A DNA stretch of 20,300 bases, taken from assembly GCF_042680125.1 (NCBI RefSeq), contig NZ_JBHTNY010000075.1; one strand, written 5' to 3'. Shown in pieces: positions 7,252-15,183 of the stretch; within the stretch, counting starts at the first letter, position 1; the number at the start of each line of letters is the position of its first letter. Under the pieces are notes generated by a model. It did not search any database. It was not told the origin of the DNA and was given only the letters and a program-made list of their open reading frames with translations. This DNA comes from Robinsoniella peoriensis (GTDB taxonomy: Bacteria; Bacillota; Clostridia; Lachnospirales; Lachnospiraceae). Both the position numbers and the translations under genes were made by a program.

Positions 7252-7608
7252 ATGAACAACGAGGATATGATAGAAAACTGTTGTGATGGCAACCACATCC
7301 ATCATGAAATTCAAAATACGGTTATTCCGGGAGAAGAAGATCTTTACCGGCTTGCTGACCTGTTTAAAATCTTTGGGGATCCTACCAGAATCCGGATTCT
7401 CTATGCACTGTCTGCTTCTGAACTGTGCGTTTGTGACATTGCAGACCTGCTTGGAATGAGCCAGAGTGCCATCTCCCATCAATTGCGGGTTCTAAAGCAA
7501 AGCCACCTGGTAAAATTCCGCAGAGATGGAAAAACGATCTATTATTCTCTGGCAGATACCCATGTATCTACGATTCTGAATCAGGGGCTGGAACATGTGG
7601 AAGAATAA
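7252..7608 (+). CDS. ArsR/SmtB family metal-sensing repressor (CadC/SmtB-like)
   Basis: A 118-residue winged-helix repressor. The start chosen is ATG 7252, with GGAGG 5 bases upstream; an upstream GTG at 7216 has no ribosome site. The recognition helix region reads MSQSAISHQLRVLKQSHLV. Both known metal sites are visible. The alpha-3N site is Cys10-Cys11 plus Cys59 and Cys61 (ELCVC), as in CadC. The alpha-5 site is Asp102-x-His104 and His115-x2-Glu118, as in SmtB and CzrA. These sites bind Cd/Pb/Zn and Zn respectively in characterised homologues, and metal binding releases DNA. It lies downstream of the ATPase and very likely controls the operator at 3803-3828. Classic cad operons place the regulator first, so this order is less usual. 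Confidence 0.92.
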   Translation: MNNEDMIENCCDGNHIHHEIQNTVIPGEEDLYRLADLFKIFGDPTRIRILYALSASELCVCDIADLLGMSQSAISHQLRVLKQSHLVKFRRDGKTIYYSLADTHVSTILNQGLEHVEE

Positions 7609-7695
7609 ATTTGTAATTACCCCTTTCCTTTTTCAGAAAAAAGTATTACAATAAACGTAATTATGTTGTCATAAATTATGAAAGGAGTCAGGATT

Positions 7696-8001
7696 ATGGC
7701 TAAAAAAAATAGAAAATTCTTACTTGGTGCTGCTGTAATAGGTGTTGCTATCGCAGGAGGTATCTATTACTTAAATAAATGCAAACAACAAGATGATACA
7801 TGGGAGGATGATTTCGAAGACTTCGAAGACGACTTTGAGGATGATCTGGATGAAGAAGATGATGTTACTCCGGTAGCAAGAGAATACGTCACAATTCCAA
7901 AAGAATCTCATACGCCTGAAAAAACTCCGGAAGACGCTTCTGCTGATGAAACAGATGGACAGACTGATGATGAAGGCGAAGTAAGCAAAACAGCGGAATA
8001 A
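7696..8001 (+). CDS. Small membrane-anchored acidic protein, unknown function
   Basis: A 101-residue protein starting at ATG 7696, with AAAGGAG 8 bases upstream; the in-frame ATG at 7678 precedes that site. Residues 1-6 are basic. A single hydrophobic helix follows (about residues 8-25, LLGAAVIGVAIAGGIYYL), then a strongly acidic stretch with repeats of the form DDFEDFEDDFEDD, and a disordered Thr/Glu/Asp-rich tail. The layout recalls YtxH-like small proteins, but I see no family motif. It lies 87 bp after the ArsR sensor, before a terminator, and could be on the same transcript. The acidic tail could bind cations; that is speculation from composition and location. Confidence 0.7.
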   Translation: MAKKNRKFLLGAAVIGVAIAGGIYYLNKCKQQDDTWEDDFEDFEDDFEDDLDEEDDVTPVAREYVTIPKESHTPEKTPEDASADETDGQTDDEGEVSKTAE

Positions 8002-8024
8002 ATAATTGTGTTAAAATAACATTC

Positions 8025-8056
8025 AAAAAACACCAGCGGAATTCGTTGGTGTTTTT
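8025..8056. terminator. Bidirectional terminator
   Basis: AAAAACACCAGCG and CGTTGGTGTTTTT form a near-perfect stem around a small loop, with T tracts on both strands. It ends the acidic-protein transcript on plus and the glnS-MocR transcript on minus. Confidence 0.9.
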
Positions 8057-8074
8057 ATAATATATACAAGATTT

Positions 8075-9478
8075 CTATACTATCCACGCATGAATCAGAC
8101 GGTGCACCGCCTCGGCGATATCTGCTTCACAAAGATTTGCATATCCCAGAATTACTGTAGGCATCGTAGTCTTCCTGGGCGCTGCCACATAGTAAGCAGA
8201 CAGCCCATAGACTTTAACGCCTTTCAGGCGCGCCTTCTCTATGGCATCATCTTCCGACATTCCATTTACAAAGCTCAATAATATATGAACACCTGCATTT
8301 TCTCCCGATATGGTACAGATACTTTCCAGTCCTTTGAGCTTTTCCAGCAATACATCATGCCTGCTTTTGTAAACTGCACGCATTTTATTTAAATGTCTCT
8401 CATAGTAACCCTCATTCAGAAATCTGGAAATAATCATCTGATCTACTCTGGACACCGTAGAAGAAAATATTTTACCGATTTCATCATATACCGCCAACAG
8501 CCTTTTTGGCAGAACCAGATAACTCACACGGATCGCAGGTGCAATTGACTTGGAAAACGTTCCGATATAAATCACCTTGTCATGGCTGTCATAGCCCTGT
8601 AACGCCGGTATTGGTTTCCCTTTGTACCTAAATTCACTATCATAGTCATCTTCGATAATATAGCGCTTCTCGTCTTCTGACGCCCACTTTAAAAGCTGCA
8701 TTCTCCGTTTGATTGGCATAATGGTCCCCAGGGGAAATTGATGGGACGGCATAACATAGGCGATATCCGCCCTGGAATTCTCAAGCTCTGCCACATCCAT
8801 TCCGTTCTTATCCATATTAATTACCAGCATCTCATTAGAAAGTACGTTCAGAATATCATAAGCCTTTTTATAAGTTGGGTTTTCCATTGCTATGATATGG
8901 CCTCTTCCAAGAAGATTACATAAAAGCATAAGCAGATAATCATTACCTGCCCCAATAATAATCTGCTCCATACTGCAGTTTACACCTCGTGCCTGGTGCA
9001 GATATGCTGCAATCGTCTCACGAAGTTCGCTCTCTCCTTTGGGTTCACCAAGCTGAAAAAAATCTTTATTATCTTCAAGCAGAATATTTTTTGAAATTTT
9101 TCTCCAGGCATTATGGGGAAAACTATTTAAATCTACACCACTGGGTGAAAAGTCATAAGCAAAATACTCTTTTATTTCCTGTACTGCCTTTTTCGGCGCC
9201 TGAGCTGCCGTAGAAAGATGGTACAAGCCATCCAGATCACTTACAAAATAGCCTTTACAGGGAACAGCCTCTATATATCCCTCTGACAATAGCTGTTCGT
9301 AAGCCAATTCAACCGTACTTCTGCTTACCTGGAGATGTTTTGCCAGATTGCGGGTAGAGGGCAGCCTCTTTTTACAAGGCAGCCCTCCATTTTGGATATC
9401 ATTTTTGATATACTCATATATTTGCTCATACAGGGGCCTGGAAGATTGAACATCCAGGCTGATTGTTAATTCGTTCAT
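8075..9478 (-). CDS. MocR/PdxR-type regulator (GntR winged helix fused to aminotransferase fold)
   Basis: A 467-residue protein. Residues 1-80 are a GntR-type winged helix (RPLYEQIYEYIKNDI, LPSTRNLAKHLQVSRSTVELAYEQL). The rest is a fold-type I aminotransferase domain with the EDDYDSEFRY signature and the PLP-binding lysine in GTFSKSIAP (Lys310). MocR proteins use PLP as effector or cofactor to control targets such as vitamin B6 synthesis (PdxR), GABA use (GabR) or taurine use. No pdxST, gab or transporter gene is adjacent, so the target is unknown. It begins 22 bp after the glnS stop, with GGGGGAA upstream, and shares its strand and downstream terminator, so cotranscription with glnS is likely. 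Confidence 0.9.
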   Translation of the reverse strand: MNELTISLDVQSSRPLYEQIYEYIKNDIQNGGLPCKKRLPSTRNLAKHLQVSRSTVELAYEQLLSEGYIEAVPCKGYFVSDLDGLYHLSTAAQAPKKAVQEIKEYFAYDFSPSGVDLNSFPHNAWRKISKNILLEDNKDFFQLGEPKGESELRETIAAYLHQARGVNCSMEQIIIGAGNDYLLMLLCNLLGRGHIIAMENPTYKKAYDILNVLSNEMLVINMDKNGMDVAELENSRADIAYVMPSHQFPLGTIMPIKRRMQLLKWASEDEKRYIIEDDYDSEFRYKGKPIPALQGYDSHDKVIYIGTFSKSIAPAIRVSYLVLPKRLLAVYDEIGKIFSSTVSRVDQMIISRFLNEGYYERHLNKMRAVYKSRHDVLLEKLKGLESICTISGENAGVHILLSFVNGMSEDDAIEKARLKGVKVYGLSAYYVAAPRKTTMPTVILGYANLCEADIAEAVHRLIHAWIV

Positions 9479-9500
9479 ATATTCCCCCCGCTGCCATAAT

Positions 9501-11165
9501 CTATTTCGGCAGTTTAAAAGAACTCTTCAGAGATACAATTCGGTTAAACACCAGTGCATCCGGTTTGGAATCTTTTGCATCCACACAGAAAAAGCCGTGG
9601 CGCACAAACTGGAAGCTGTCATATGCTTTCGCATCTGCAAGATTTGGCTCCACAAAACATTCTTTTAAAATAACCAGCGAATTAGGGTTCAGGTTTAAGC
9701 TTCCGTCTTCGTTGTAGACACCTTTTTCTTCATCGATAATATTTTCATAGAGACGTACTTCTGCTTTTAACGCTGTCGGTGCCGCTACCCAGTGAATGGT
9801 ACCTTTTACCTTACGTCCTGTAAAGCCCGTGCCGCACTTTGTCTCAGGATCATAGGTACAGTGAATTTCTGTTACTTTACCATCTTCATCCTTTATGAAG
9901 CTTTCACATTTCACAAAATACGCATTCATTAAACGTACTTCATTACCCGGGAACAAGCGGAAATATTTCCTTGGAGGCTCTTCCATAAAATCTTCCCTGT
10001 CAATATATAATTCCCTGCAGAATGGAACTTTACGTTTGCCAAGGCTTTCATTTTCCAGATTATTATCAACATCCAGATACTCAATCTGTCCTTCCGGATA
10101 ATTGTCTATCACTAATTTAATCGGATCTAAAACGGCCATCATACGTGGTTTCTTCAGTTTTAAGTCCTCGCGGATACAGTATTCCAGCATGGCATAATCT
10201 ACAGAGCTCTGGCTTTTGCTCACTCCGCAAAGATCCATAAACATTTTAATAGACTCTGGTGTAAATCCGCGGCGTTTTAAGGCAGCAATGGAAACCAGTC
10301 TCGGATCATCCCAGCCATCCACAATGCCATCTTCCACCAGCTTACGGATGTAGCGCTTTCCGGTAACCACATTGGTCAGATATAACTTTGCAAATTCAAT
10401 CTGTTTTGGCGGATGGGGATATTCCAGTTCACGAACCACCCAGTCGTAAAGCGGTCTGTGATCTTCAAATTCCAAAGTACAGATGGAATGTGTAATACCT
10501 TCAATTGCATCCTCAATCGGATGGGCAAAATCATACATCGGGTAAATGCACCACTGGTCCCCGGTATTATGATGTGTCATACGTGCAACACGGTAAATAA
10601 TCGGATCACGCATGTTGATATTCGGAGATGCCATATCAATTTTTGCTCTTAACACCCGTTCACCGTCTTCATATTTGCCATTTTTCATGTTTTCAAATAA
10701 TTCCAGGTTTTCTTCAACGCTTCTGTCCCGGAATGGGCTGTTCTTTCCCGGCTCCTTGAGGGTTCCGCGATATTCTCTGATCTGTTCCGCATTCAAATCA
10801 CAGACATAGGCTTTTCCTTTTTTTATCAGCTTCACTGCACACTCATACATCTGCTCGAAATAATTGGATGCAAAAAACAGGCGGTCTTCCCAGTCAGCAC
10901 CAAGCCATTTAATGTCTTCTTTGATAGACTCAACAAATTCCACTTTCTCTTTTGTAGGATTGGTATCATCAAATCGCATATTAAACTTGCCATGATACTC
11001 CTGTGCCAATCCGTAATTCAACAAGATTGACTTTGCATGTCCTATATGAAGATAGCCGTTTGGCTCTGGCGGGAATCTGGTACATACTGTCTCGCAATGT
11101 CCTTCTGCTAAATCTTTTTCAATAATCTGCTCAATAAAATTTTTGGAAACTGTCTCTTTTTCCAT
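9501..11165 (-). CDS. glnS: Glutaminyl-tRNA synthetase
   Basis: A 554-residue enzyme, the same length as E. coli GlnRS, that charges tRNA-Gln with glutamine. The start is ATG 11165 with AGGAGG 6 bases upstream; an in-frame upstream start would lie before this site. HIGH is at residues 40-43 in PPEPNGYLHIGH. The region that holds VMSKRKL in E. coli reads VVTGKRYIRKL here (266-276), just before GWDDPRL, so the second class I signature is degenerate though the Lys remains. The anticodon-binding beta-barrels follow (for example the GTIHWVAAPTALKAEVRLYE segment). Many Firmicutes lack GlnRS and amidate Glu-tRNA-Gln instead; Lachnospiraceae and relatives often carry it. No T-box is visible in the leader. 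Confidence 0.95.
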   Translation of the reverse strand: MEKETVSKNFIEQIIEKDLAEGHCETVCTRFPPEPNGYLHIGHAKSILLNYGLAQEYHGKFNMRFDDTNPTKEKVEFVESIKEDIKWLGADWEDRLFFASNYFEQMYECAVKLIKKGKAYVCDLNAEQIREYRGTLKEPGKNSPFRDRSVEENLELFENMKNGKYEDGERVLRAKIDMASPNINMRDPIIYRVARMTHHNTGDQWCIYPMYDFAHPIEDAIEGITHSICTLEFEDHRPLYDWVVRELEYPHPPKQIEFAKLYLTNVVTGKRYIRKLVEDGIVDGWDDPRLVSIAALKRRGFTPESIKMFMDLCGVSKSQSSVDYAMLEYCIREDLKLKKPRMMAVLDPIKLVIDNYPEGQIEYLDVDNNLENESLGKRKVPFCRELYIDREDFMEEPPRKYFRLFPGNEVRLMNAYFVKCESFIKDEDGKVTEIHCTYDPETKCGTGFTGRKVKGTIHWVAAPTALKAEVRLYENIIDEEKGVYNEDGSLNLNPNSLVILKECFVEPNLADAKAYDSFQFVRHGFFCVDAKDSKPDALVFNRIVSLKSSFKLPK

Positions 11166-11196
11166 GTCTTTCCTCCTAGGATATAGTCTGTTTTTC

Positions 11197-11225
11197 ATAA
11201 TACCATAATTTTCTCAAAATTACAA
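11197..11225 (-). promoter_or_regulatory. Sigma-A promoter of glnS
   Basis: On the minus strand TTGTAA, 17 bases, TATTAT. It gives a leader of only about 25 bases before the glnS start, which argues against a T-box leader. Confidence 0.7.
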
Positions 11226-11303
11226 CGCTGTAAACGTTAGAAAAGTACTAATTATGCATCTGGTATCTTCTGAACAGGGTAGACTTTGAAGTTGGAAATT
11301 ATT

Positions 11304-11334
11304 AAATTGGGGGTTCGCTGAGTAAGGCCCTCCT
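11304..11334. repeat. Possible short remnant of the interspersed repeat arm
   Basis: AAATTGGGGGTTCGCTGAGT and the following AAGG resemble the outer arm seen at 20218-20240 (AAATTTGGGTTTAGCTGAGG). Only about 25 bases are alike, so this could be a decayed copy or chance. Confidence 0.35.
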
Positions 11335-11345
11335 GAATAAAAATA

Positions 11346-11374
11346 TTTACTTTTCCCTTCTCTTATATTATGAT
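11346..11374 (+). promoter_or_regulatory. Probable sigma-A promoter of the lipid kinase gene
   Basis: TTTACT, 17 bases, TATGAT, 29 bp before the start codon, with GGGGGAA as ribosome site between. Confidence 0.6.
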
Positions 11375-11403
11375 GTTATCATATCAACTTTGGGGGAACT
11401 ATT

Positions 11404-12321
11404 ATGTATTATTTTATTGTAAATCCAAAATCCAGTTCCGGTAAAGGCCGAAAGATCTGGAATATGCTGGAGAAGGAATTGAGAGAGCGTAAAATTAAAT
11501 ACACCGTCTATTTTACCAAAAAGAAAAACCATGCCCTTCGTCTGGCTGAACTAATATCTACTACGAAAAATCCTTGTACGATTACTGCTGTGGGCGGAGA
11601 CGGAACCGCAAATGAAGTAATCAACGGGCTTAAAAATCTGGACTCCATCGTGTTTGGTTATATTCCAACCGGTTCCAGTAACGACCTTGCAAGAGGCCTG
11701 CGTCTTCCTTCGAATCCCCTGGATGCCTTGAATGCAGTTCTGCATCCAACCAGAATTCAAAAGGTCAGCATTGGTGTCAATCAAAGCAAACAGGAATGCA
11801 GGAACTTTATCGTCAGTACCGGTATTGGTTTCGATGCAGCAGTCTGCCACGAAGCCCTGCACTCCACCTTAAAAAAAGCTTTGAACAAAGTTAAACTTGG
11901 TAAACTGACCTATGTTGGGATTGCATTAAAGCAGCTGTTCCTCTTAAAACCGGCTTCCATGACACTGACAATGGATGATAAAAGGAAACATTTCTATAAA
12001 AATGCATATTTTATTACAGCTATGAACACTCCGTATGAAGGGGGCGGATTTAAGTTCTGTCCAAAAGCGGATGCATCGGATGATATCCTGGATATCTGCG
12101 TTATAGAAAAAATGTCCAAGCTAAAGGTATTATTACTGCTCCCTACAGCGTTTTTGGGAAAACATACCGGAGCAAAAGGTGTACATATTTTCCACTGCCA
12201 CCAGGCGCGTATACAGACGGAAGTACCTCTCGCCGTCCATGCTGACGGAGAATCTTTTGATTTCCGATCTGATCTTGAAATCTCTTTTGAATCAAAAAAG
12301 CTCTCCTTTATCCGAGGATAA
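11404..12321 (+). CDS. Diacylglycerol/lipid kinase family protein (YegS/BmrU/DgkB type)
   Basis: A 305-residue soluble lipid kinase. Motifs in order: substrate-loop start NPKSSSGKG (7-15), nucleotide-binding GGDGTANEVINGL (64-76), IPTGSSNDLARGL, GIGFDAAV, and a C-terminal beta-sandwich with PYEGGGFKFCPKADASDDILDICV and VHADGE. DgkB recycles diacylglycerol to phosphatidic acid in Gram-positive phospholipid and lipoteichoic acid turnover; whether this protein uses diacylglycerol or another lipid cannot be read from sequence. The start follows GGGGGAA. The last codons (KKLSFIRG) form the left arm of the terminator hairpin at 12294-12332, so gene end and terminator overlap. Confidence 0.9.
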   Translation: MYYFIVNPKSSSGKGRKIWNMLEKELRERKIKYTVYFTKKKNHALRLAELISTTKNPCTITAVGGDGTANEVINGLKNLDSIVFGYIPTGSSNDLARGLRLPSNPLDALNAVLHPTRIQKVSIGVNQSKQECRNFIVSTGIGFDAAVCHEALHSTLKKALNKVKLGKLTYVGIALKQLFLLKPASMTLTMDDKRKHFYKNAYFITAMNTPYEGGGFKFCPKADASDDILDICVIEKMSKLKVLLLLPTAFLGKHTGAKGVHIFHCHQARIQTEVPLAVHADGESFDFRSDLEISFESKKLSFIRG

Positions 12322-12363
12322 GGGGGAGCTTTCTCTATTTTGGGATAAGGGAGAGCTTTCTCT
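12294..12363. terminator. Bidirectional terminator with duplicated right arm
   Basis: AAAGCTCTCCTTTATCC pairs with GGATAAGGGGGAGCTTT. On the minus strand the stem is followed by TTTTTT, a strong terminator for the GT2 operon. The right arm (12316-12336) is repeated at 12343-12363 with one change in 21 bases, so two alternative hairpins share one left arm. The left arm is coding sequence of the lipid kinase. Confidence 0.8.
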
Positions 12364-13380
12364 TTAATTAAATCCAAAAAACTTTCTGGTTAATTTATAT
12401 GCGGCTACAGATACATTCCTTCCGCTTTTGCCCGGTAGATTAACCGTACGTCCAAGCAGACCTGTACGTATCTTTATATAAAGTCCCCGGTCTACTTTCT
12501 TTAAATATGACCAAAGTTCTTTCTTCTTTTCAAAGTTTTCATCTGTTTCTGAACGTATCAGCATAATTGAAGACACTGTCATAATAATATCAAGATAATT
12601 CAGCATATATTTACGAAGCTTCTTATTTGAAACTTTAGCCGAAGCCATTGTATCAATCATAATTTTATTTACCCGGATCTGCTGGTCAATCCTGCGGATC
12701 ATAACTTCTTCATTTACAGACTGATCATCTCTTCCAATAAAATAATGGTAGAAATTTACATCCAGATAATACATATTTTTTACATAAGGCAGAGGCTGAA
12801 ATACAAACAGGTTGTCTACGTAAAAAGTATGCTTCGGCAATTCCAGTCCGCAGGCTTTCAGAAGCTGGGTTCTGTAGATTACAGAATGCATCAAGATATA
12901 ATGGCCCTTTCGGAGCTTGTGTACTTCATCCCAGGTAAAAATTTCATTTTGCGGAAATGCAGAACGATACTGCATTACTTTTTTTCTGCGTACCCCGACT
13001 TTATCGTAAATAAAGTTACTGATAAACATATCCACGGTATTGGGACCACCTATCATATCTGCTATTTTACCAAGAATGGTCAGATATGCATCGGGATCTA
13101 CCCAGTCATCGCTGTCTACTACTTTAAAATAGATACCGGTGGCATTTCTAAGTCCGGCATTTACAGCTTCTCCATGACCGCCGTTTTCCTGATGGATTGC
13201 TTTCACTATGGTAGGATATTCTCTTTCGTATTCATCTGCAATCTCTGCAGTATTATCTTTGGAACCATCATCCACTACCAGAATTTCCACATCTTCTCCA
13301 CCCACCAGCAGAGATTCGATACATTTTCTCATATACTCCTGCGCATTGTAGCATGGAATTGCAATTGATAATAATTTCAT
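12364..13380 (-). CDS. Family 2 glycosyltransferase
   Basis: A 338-residue cytoplasmic GT-A enzyme with SIAIPCYNAQEYMRKCIESL at the N-terminus, the nucleotide-binding VVDDGSKDNT (35-44), NGGHGEAVNAGL, and the DXD-type metal site VVDSDDW (87-93). There is no strong membrane helix, so it probably transfers a sugar from a nucleotide donor to an acceptor at the inner membrane face. The acceptor cannot be told. It starts 11 bp after the mutY stop with GGGGAA 7 bases upstream, and is the last gene of an apparent operon ldt-sfsA-mutY-GT2. A neighbouring lipid kinase and transpeptidases hint at an envelope polymer; that is inference. Confidence 0.9.
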   Translation of the reverse strand: MKLLSIAIPCYNAQEYMRKCIESLLVGGEDVEILVVDDGSKDNTAEIADEYEREYPTIVKAIHQENGGHGEAVNAGLRNATGIYFKVVDSDDWVDPDAYLTILGKIADMIGGPNTVDMFISNFIYDKVGVRRKKVMQYRSAFPQNEIFTWDEVHKLRKGHYILMHSVIYRTQLLKACGLELPKHTFYVDNLFVFQPLPYVKNMYYLDVNFYHYFIGRDDQSVNEEVMIRRIDQQIRVNKIMIDTMASAKVSNKKLRKYMLNYLDIIMTVSSIMLIRSETDENFEKKKELWSYLKKVDRGLYIKIRTGLLGRTVNLPGKSGRNVSVAAYKLTRKFFGFN

Positions 13381-13391
13381 GTTATTTTCCC

Positions 13392-14465
13392 CTATACTTC
13401 GTATTTTTCCTGTCCTAGTTTAATTTGCAGATAATCCGCATATGCGCCAAAAGCTGCCGGTATTGGATATTCTTCCTGGGTTTTCCAGGGCTCTACAAAC
13501 AGCATTCCCGTATCTTTAGCATTTTCCAGTTCTTCAACCTGAATTACATATCCTGTCATTCTCCATTCCACATGACTGAATATATGCTTAGACTCTCTGA
13601 GCTGCCTGATCCGTATAGGTGCAAGCTGACGCTCTTTTATATACTCCAGCACTTCATCTGCTGTCAAATGCCCTTCCAGGTTAGGCAATTCATACAGGCC
13701 TGCCAAAAGTCCCTTTTTAGGCCTTTTTCTAATCGCTGCTTTATCCCCGTCTTTTATTACCAGCACCGTTTTTTCTTCGATACGCCTTGGCTTTTGTTTT
13801 GTTTTCTTCGGCAATTCCATGACGATATCCAATGCTTTTGCTTTGCAAATTGATGCCAGGGGGCAGATATCGCATTTTGCCATACCGTTCGGTACACAGA
13901 CAGTGGCCCCAAGTTCCATTAATGCCTGGTTAAAATCACCGGGGCAGTCTTTTGGCATGATGGCTTTTATATCCTCTTCCATCTTCTTACGCACAGATTG
14001 TTTCATAATATCTTCTTCACTTGCCAACACCCGGGAGATCACCCGCAATACATTCCCGTCTACTGCCGGAACCGGAATATTATAAGCAATGGACGCAACT
14101 GCACCAGCTGTATAGTTTCCAATTCCTTTTAAGGACAGTAATGCTTCATAATCCGCCGGAAGCTGTCCGTCAAACTCTTCTACTATGGTTTTTGCAGCAA
14201 TCTGCATATTCCTTACCCGGTTATAATACCCCAGGCCTTCCCATAATTTTAGCAGTTTATCTTCCTCACATACCGCTAATGCATGTACATCCGGCAATGC
14301 CTTTGTAAATCGTTCAAAAAACGGCTTCACTGCCTCAACTCTGGTTTGCTGCAGCATAATCTCTGAAACCCAGATCCGATATGCTGCCTTATCTTCCCGC
14401 CAGGGAAGTACCCTGGCATTTGCCCGGAACCACATAAGCAGCGGCTCCACGATTTCATTTAACAT
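13392..14465 (-). CDS. mutY: A/G-specific adenine glycosylase MutY
   Basis: A 357-residue base-excision repair enzyme that removes adenine mispaired with 8-oxoguanine. The catalytic Glu35 is in SEIMLQQTRVE, the helix-hairpin-helix is LKGIGNYTAGAVASIAY (112-128), and the catalytic Asp136 is in VDGNVLRV. The [4Fe-4S] ligands are Cys190, Cys198, Cys201 and Cys207. The first spacing is seven residues rather than the six of E. coli MutY. A C-terminal NUDIX-like domain follows (about 230-350), with HIFSHVEW as the 8-oxoG-recognition motif. The start has AGGAGA 5 bases upstream, 18 bp after sfsA, consistent with one operon. Confidence 0.95.
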   Translation of the reverse strand: MLNEIVEPLLMWFRANARVLPWREDKAAYRIWVSEIMLQQTRVEAVKPFFERFTKALPDVHALAVCEEDKLLKLWEGLGYYNRVRNMQIAAKTIVEEFDGQLPADYEALLSLKGIGNYTAGAVASIAYNIPVPAVDGNVLRVISRVLASEEDIMKQSVRKKMEEDIKAIMPKDCPGDFNQALMELGATVCVPNGMAKCDICPLASICKAKALDIVMELPKKTKQKPRRIEEKTVLVIKDGDKAAIRKRPKKGLLAGLYELPNLEGHLTADEVLEYIKERQLAPIRIRQLRESKHIFSHVEWRMTGYVIQVEELENAKDTGMLFVEPWKTQEEYPIPAAFGAYADYLQIKLGQEKYEV

Positions 14466-14483
14466 ATATTCTCCTAATATTTA

Positions 14484-15164
14484 TTATAAAATAACGGTAA
14501 TCTCTTTATCAATTTTTATGCTGTCCTCTGTTACAATACTATCGTATGCCAGTATATGTACACCTTCTTTTTTCGCCAGCCGAAGTGCATCACCAAATTC
14601 CGGGTGAGTAAGATCGTTAGGCCGGAATTCATTTATCTGTTTCATCTGAATAACAAAAAAGATATATGCCTCATAACCTTCTTCTAAACAGCCTATCAGC
14701 TCCATGATGTGCTTCACTCCACGCTGAGTAGGTGCATCCGGAAATCTCGCTGTGCCATTTTCTTCTAACGTGACACCTTTTACTTCCATATAAATCTTCT
14801 TTCCATCTGCCTCCACATAAAAGTCAAATCTGGATTTACCATATTTCATTTCCGGTTTGATATAAGTAACATTCTTGAAATAATTACTTTCCTGTATCCA
14901 TTCCTGAACTACTTTATTCGGCGCCTGAGAATCCATATTGATCATTATATCGCCTTTTATTACTCCAATCAAATCATATTTCGTTTTTCGGTTCGGATTA
15001 TTGCTTTTTTGAACGTACACACTGGCATGGGGCGTTAAAAGCTCCCTGCACCGACCTGTGTTCTTCACATGGCAGACTTCTTTAACGCCCCTGATTTCTA
15101 CATTCGCAATAAAACGGTTCGGTCTGTCTAAAAAGATTCCCTTTTCCATATTTTCATATTGCAT
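14484..15164 (-). CDS. sfsA: DNA/RNA nuclease SfsA family protein
   Basis: A 226-residue protein of usual length. Residues 9-80 form an OB-like part with RPNRFIANVEIRG and HVKNTGRCRELL. The rest has a PD-(D/E)xK nuclease-like core: SRFDFYVE (Asp114) and YMEVKGVTL (Glu127, Lys129), then FPDAPTQRGVKHI. SfsA was named for sugar-fermentation stimulation in E. coli and is now annotated as a sugar fermentation/nuclease family; its cellular role is poorly defined. It begins 19 bp after the L,D-transpeptidase stop with AGGATG as a modest ribosome site, so it is probably cotranscribed. Confidence 0.93.
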   Translation of the reverse strand: MQYENMEKGIFLDRPNRFIANVEIRGVKEVCHVKNTGRCRELLTPHASVYVQKSNNPNRKTKYDLIGVIKGDIMINMDSQAPNKVVQEWIQESNYFKNVTYIKPEMKYGKSRFDFYVEADGKKIYMEVKGVTLEENGTARFPDAPTQRGVKHIMELIGCLEEGYEAYIFFVIQMKQINEFRPNDLTHPEFGDALRLAKKEGVHILAYDSIVTEDSIKIDKEITVIL

Positions 15165-15183
15165 ATTCTTTACATCCTATTCT

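Noticed and set aside
7612..7695. Terminator between the sensor and the acidic protein gene
   Set aside because: CTTTTTC and GAAAAAAG can pair, but there is no GC stem and no T tract, so read-through is more likely.
11166..11403. T-box leader for glnS
   Set aside because: The promoter leaves only about 25 bases of leader and no T-box sequence or antiterminator was seen.
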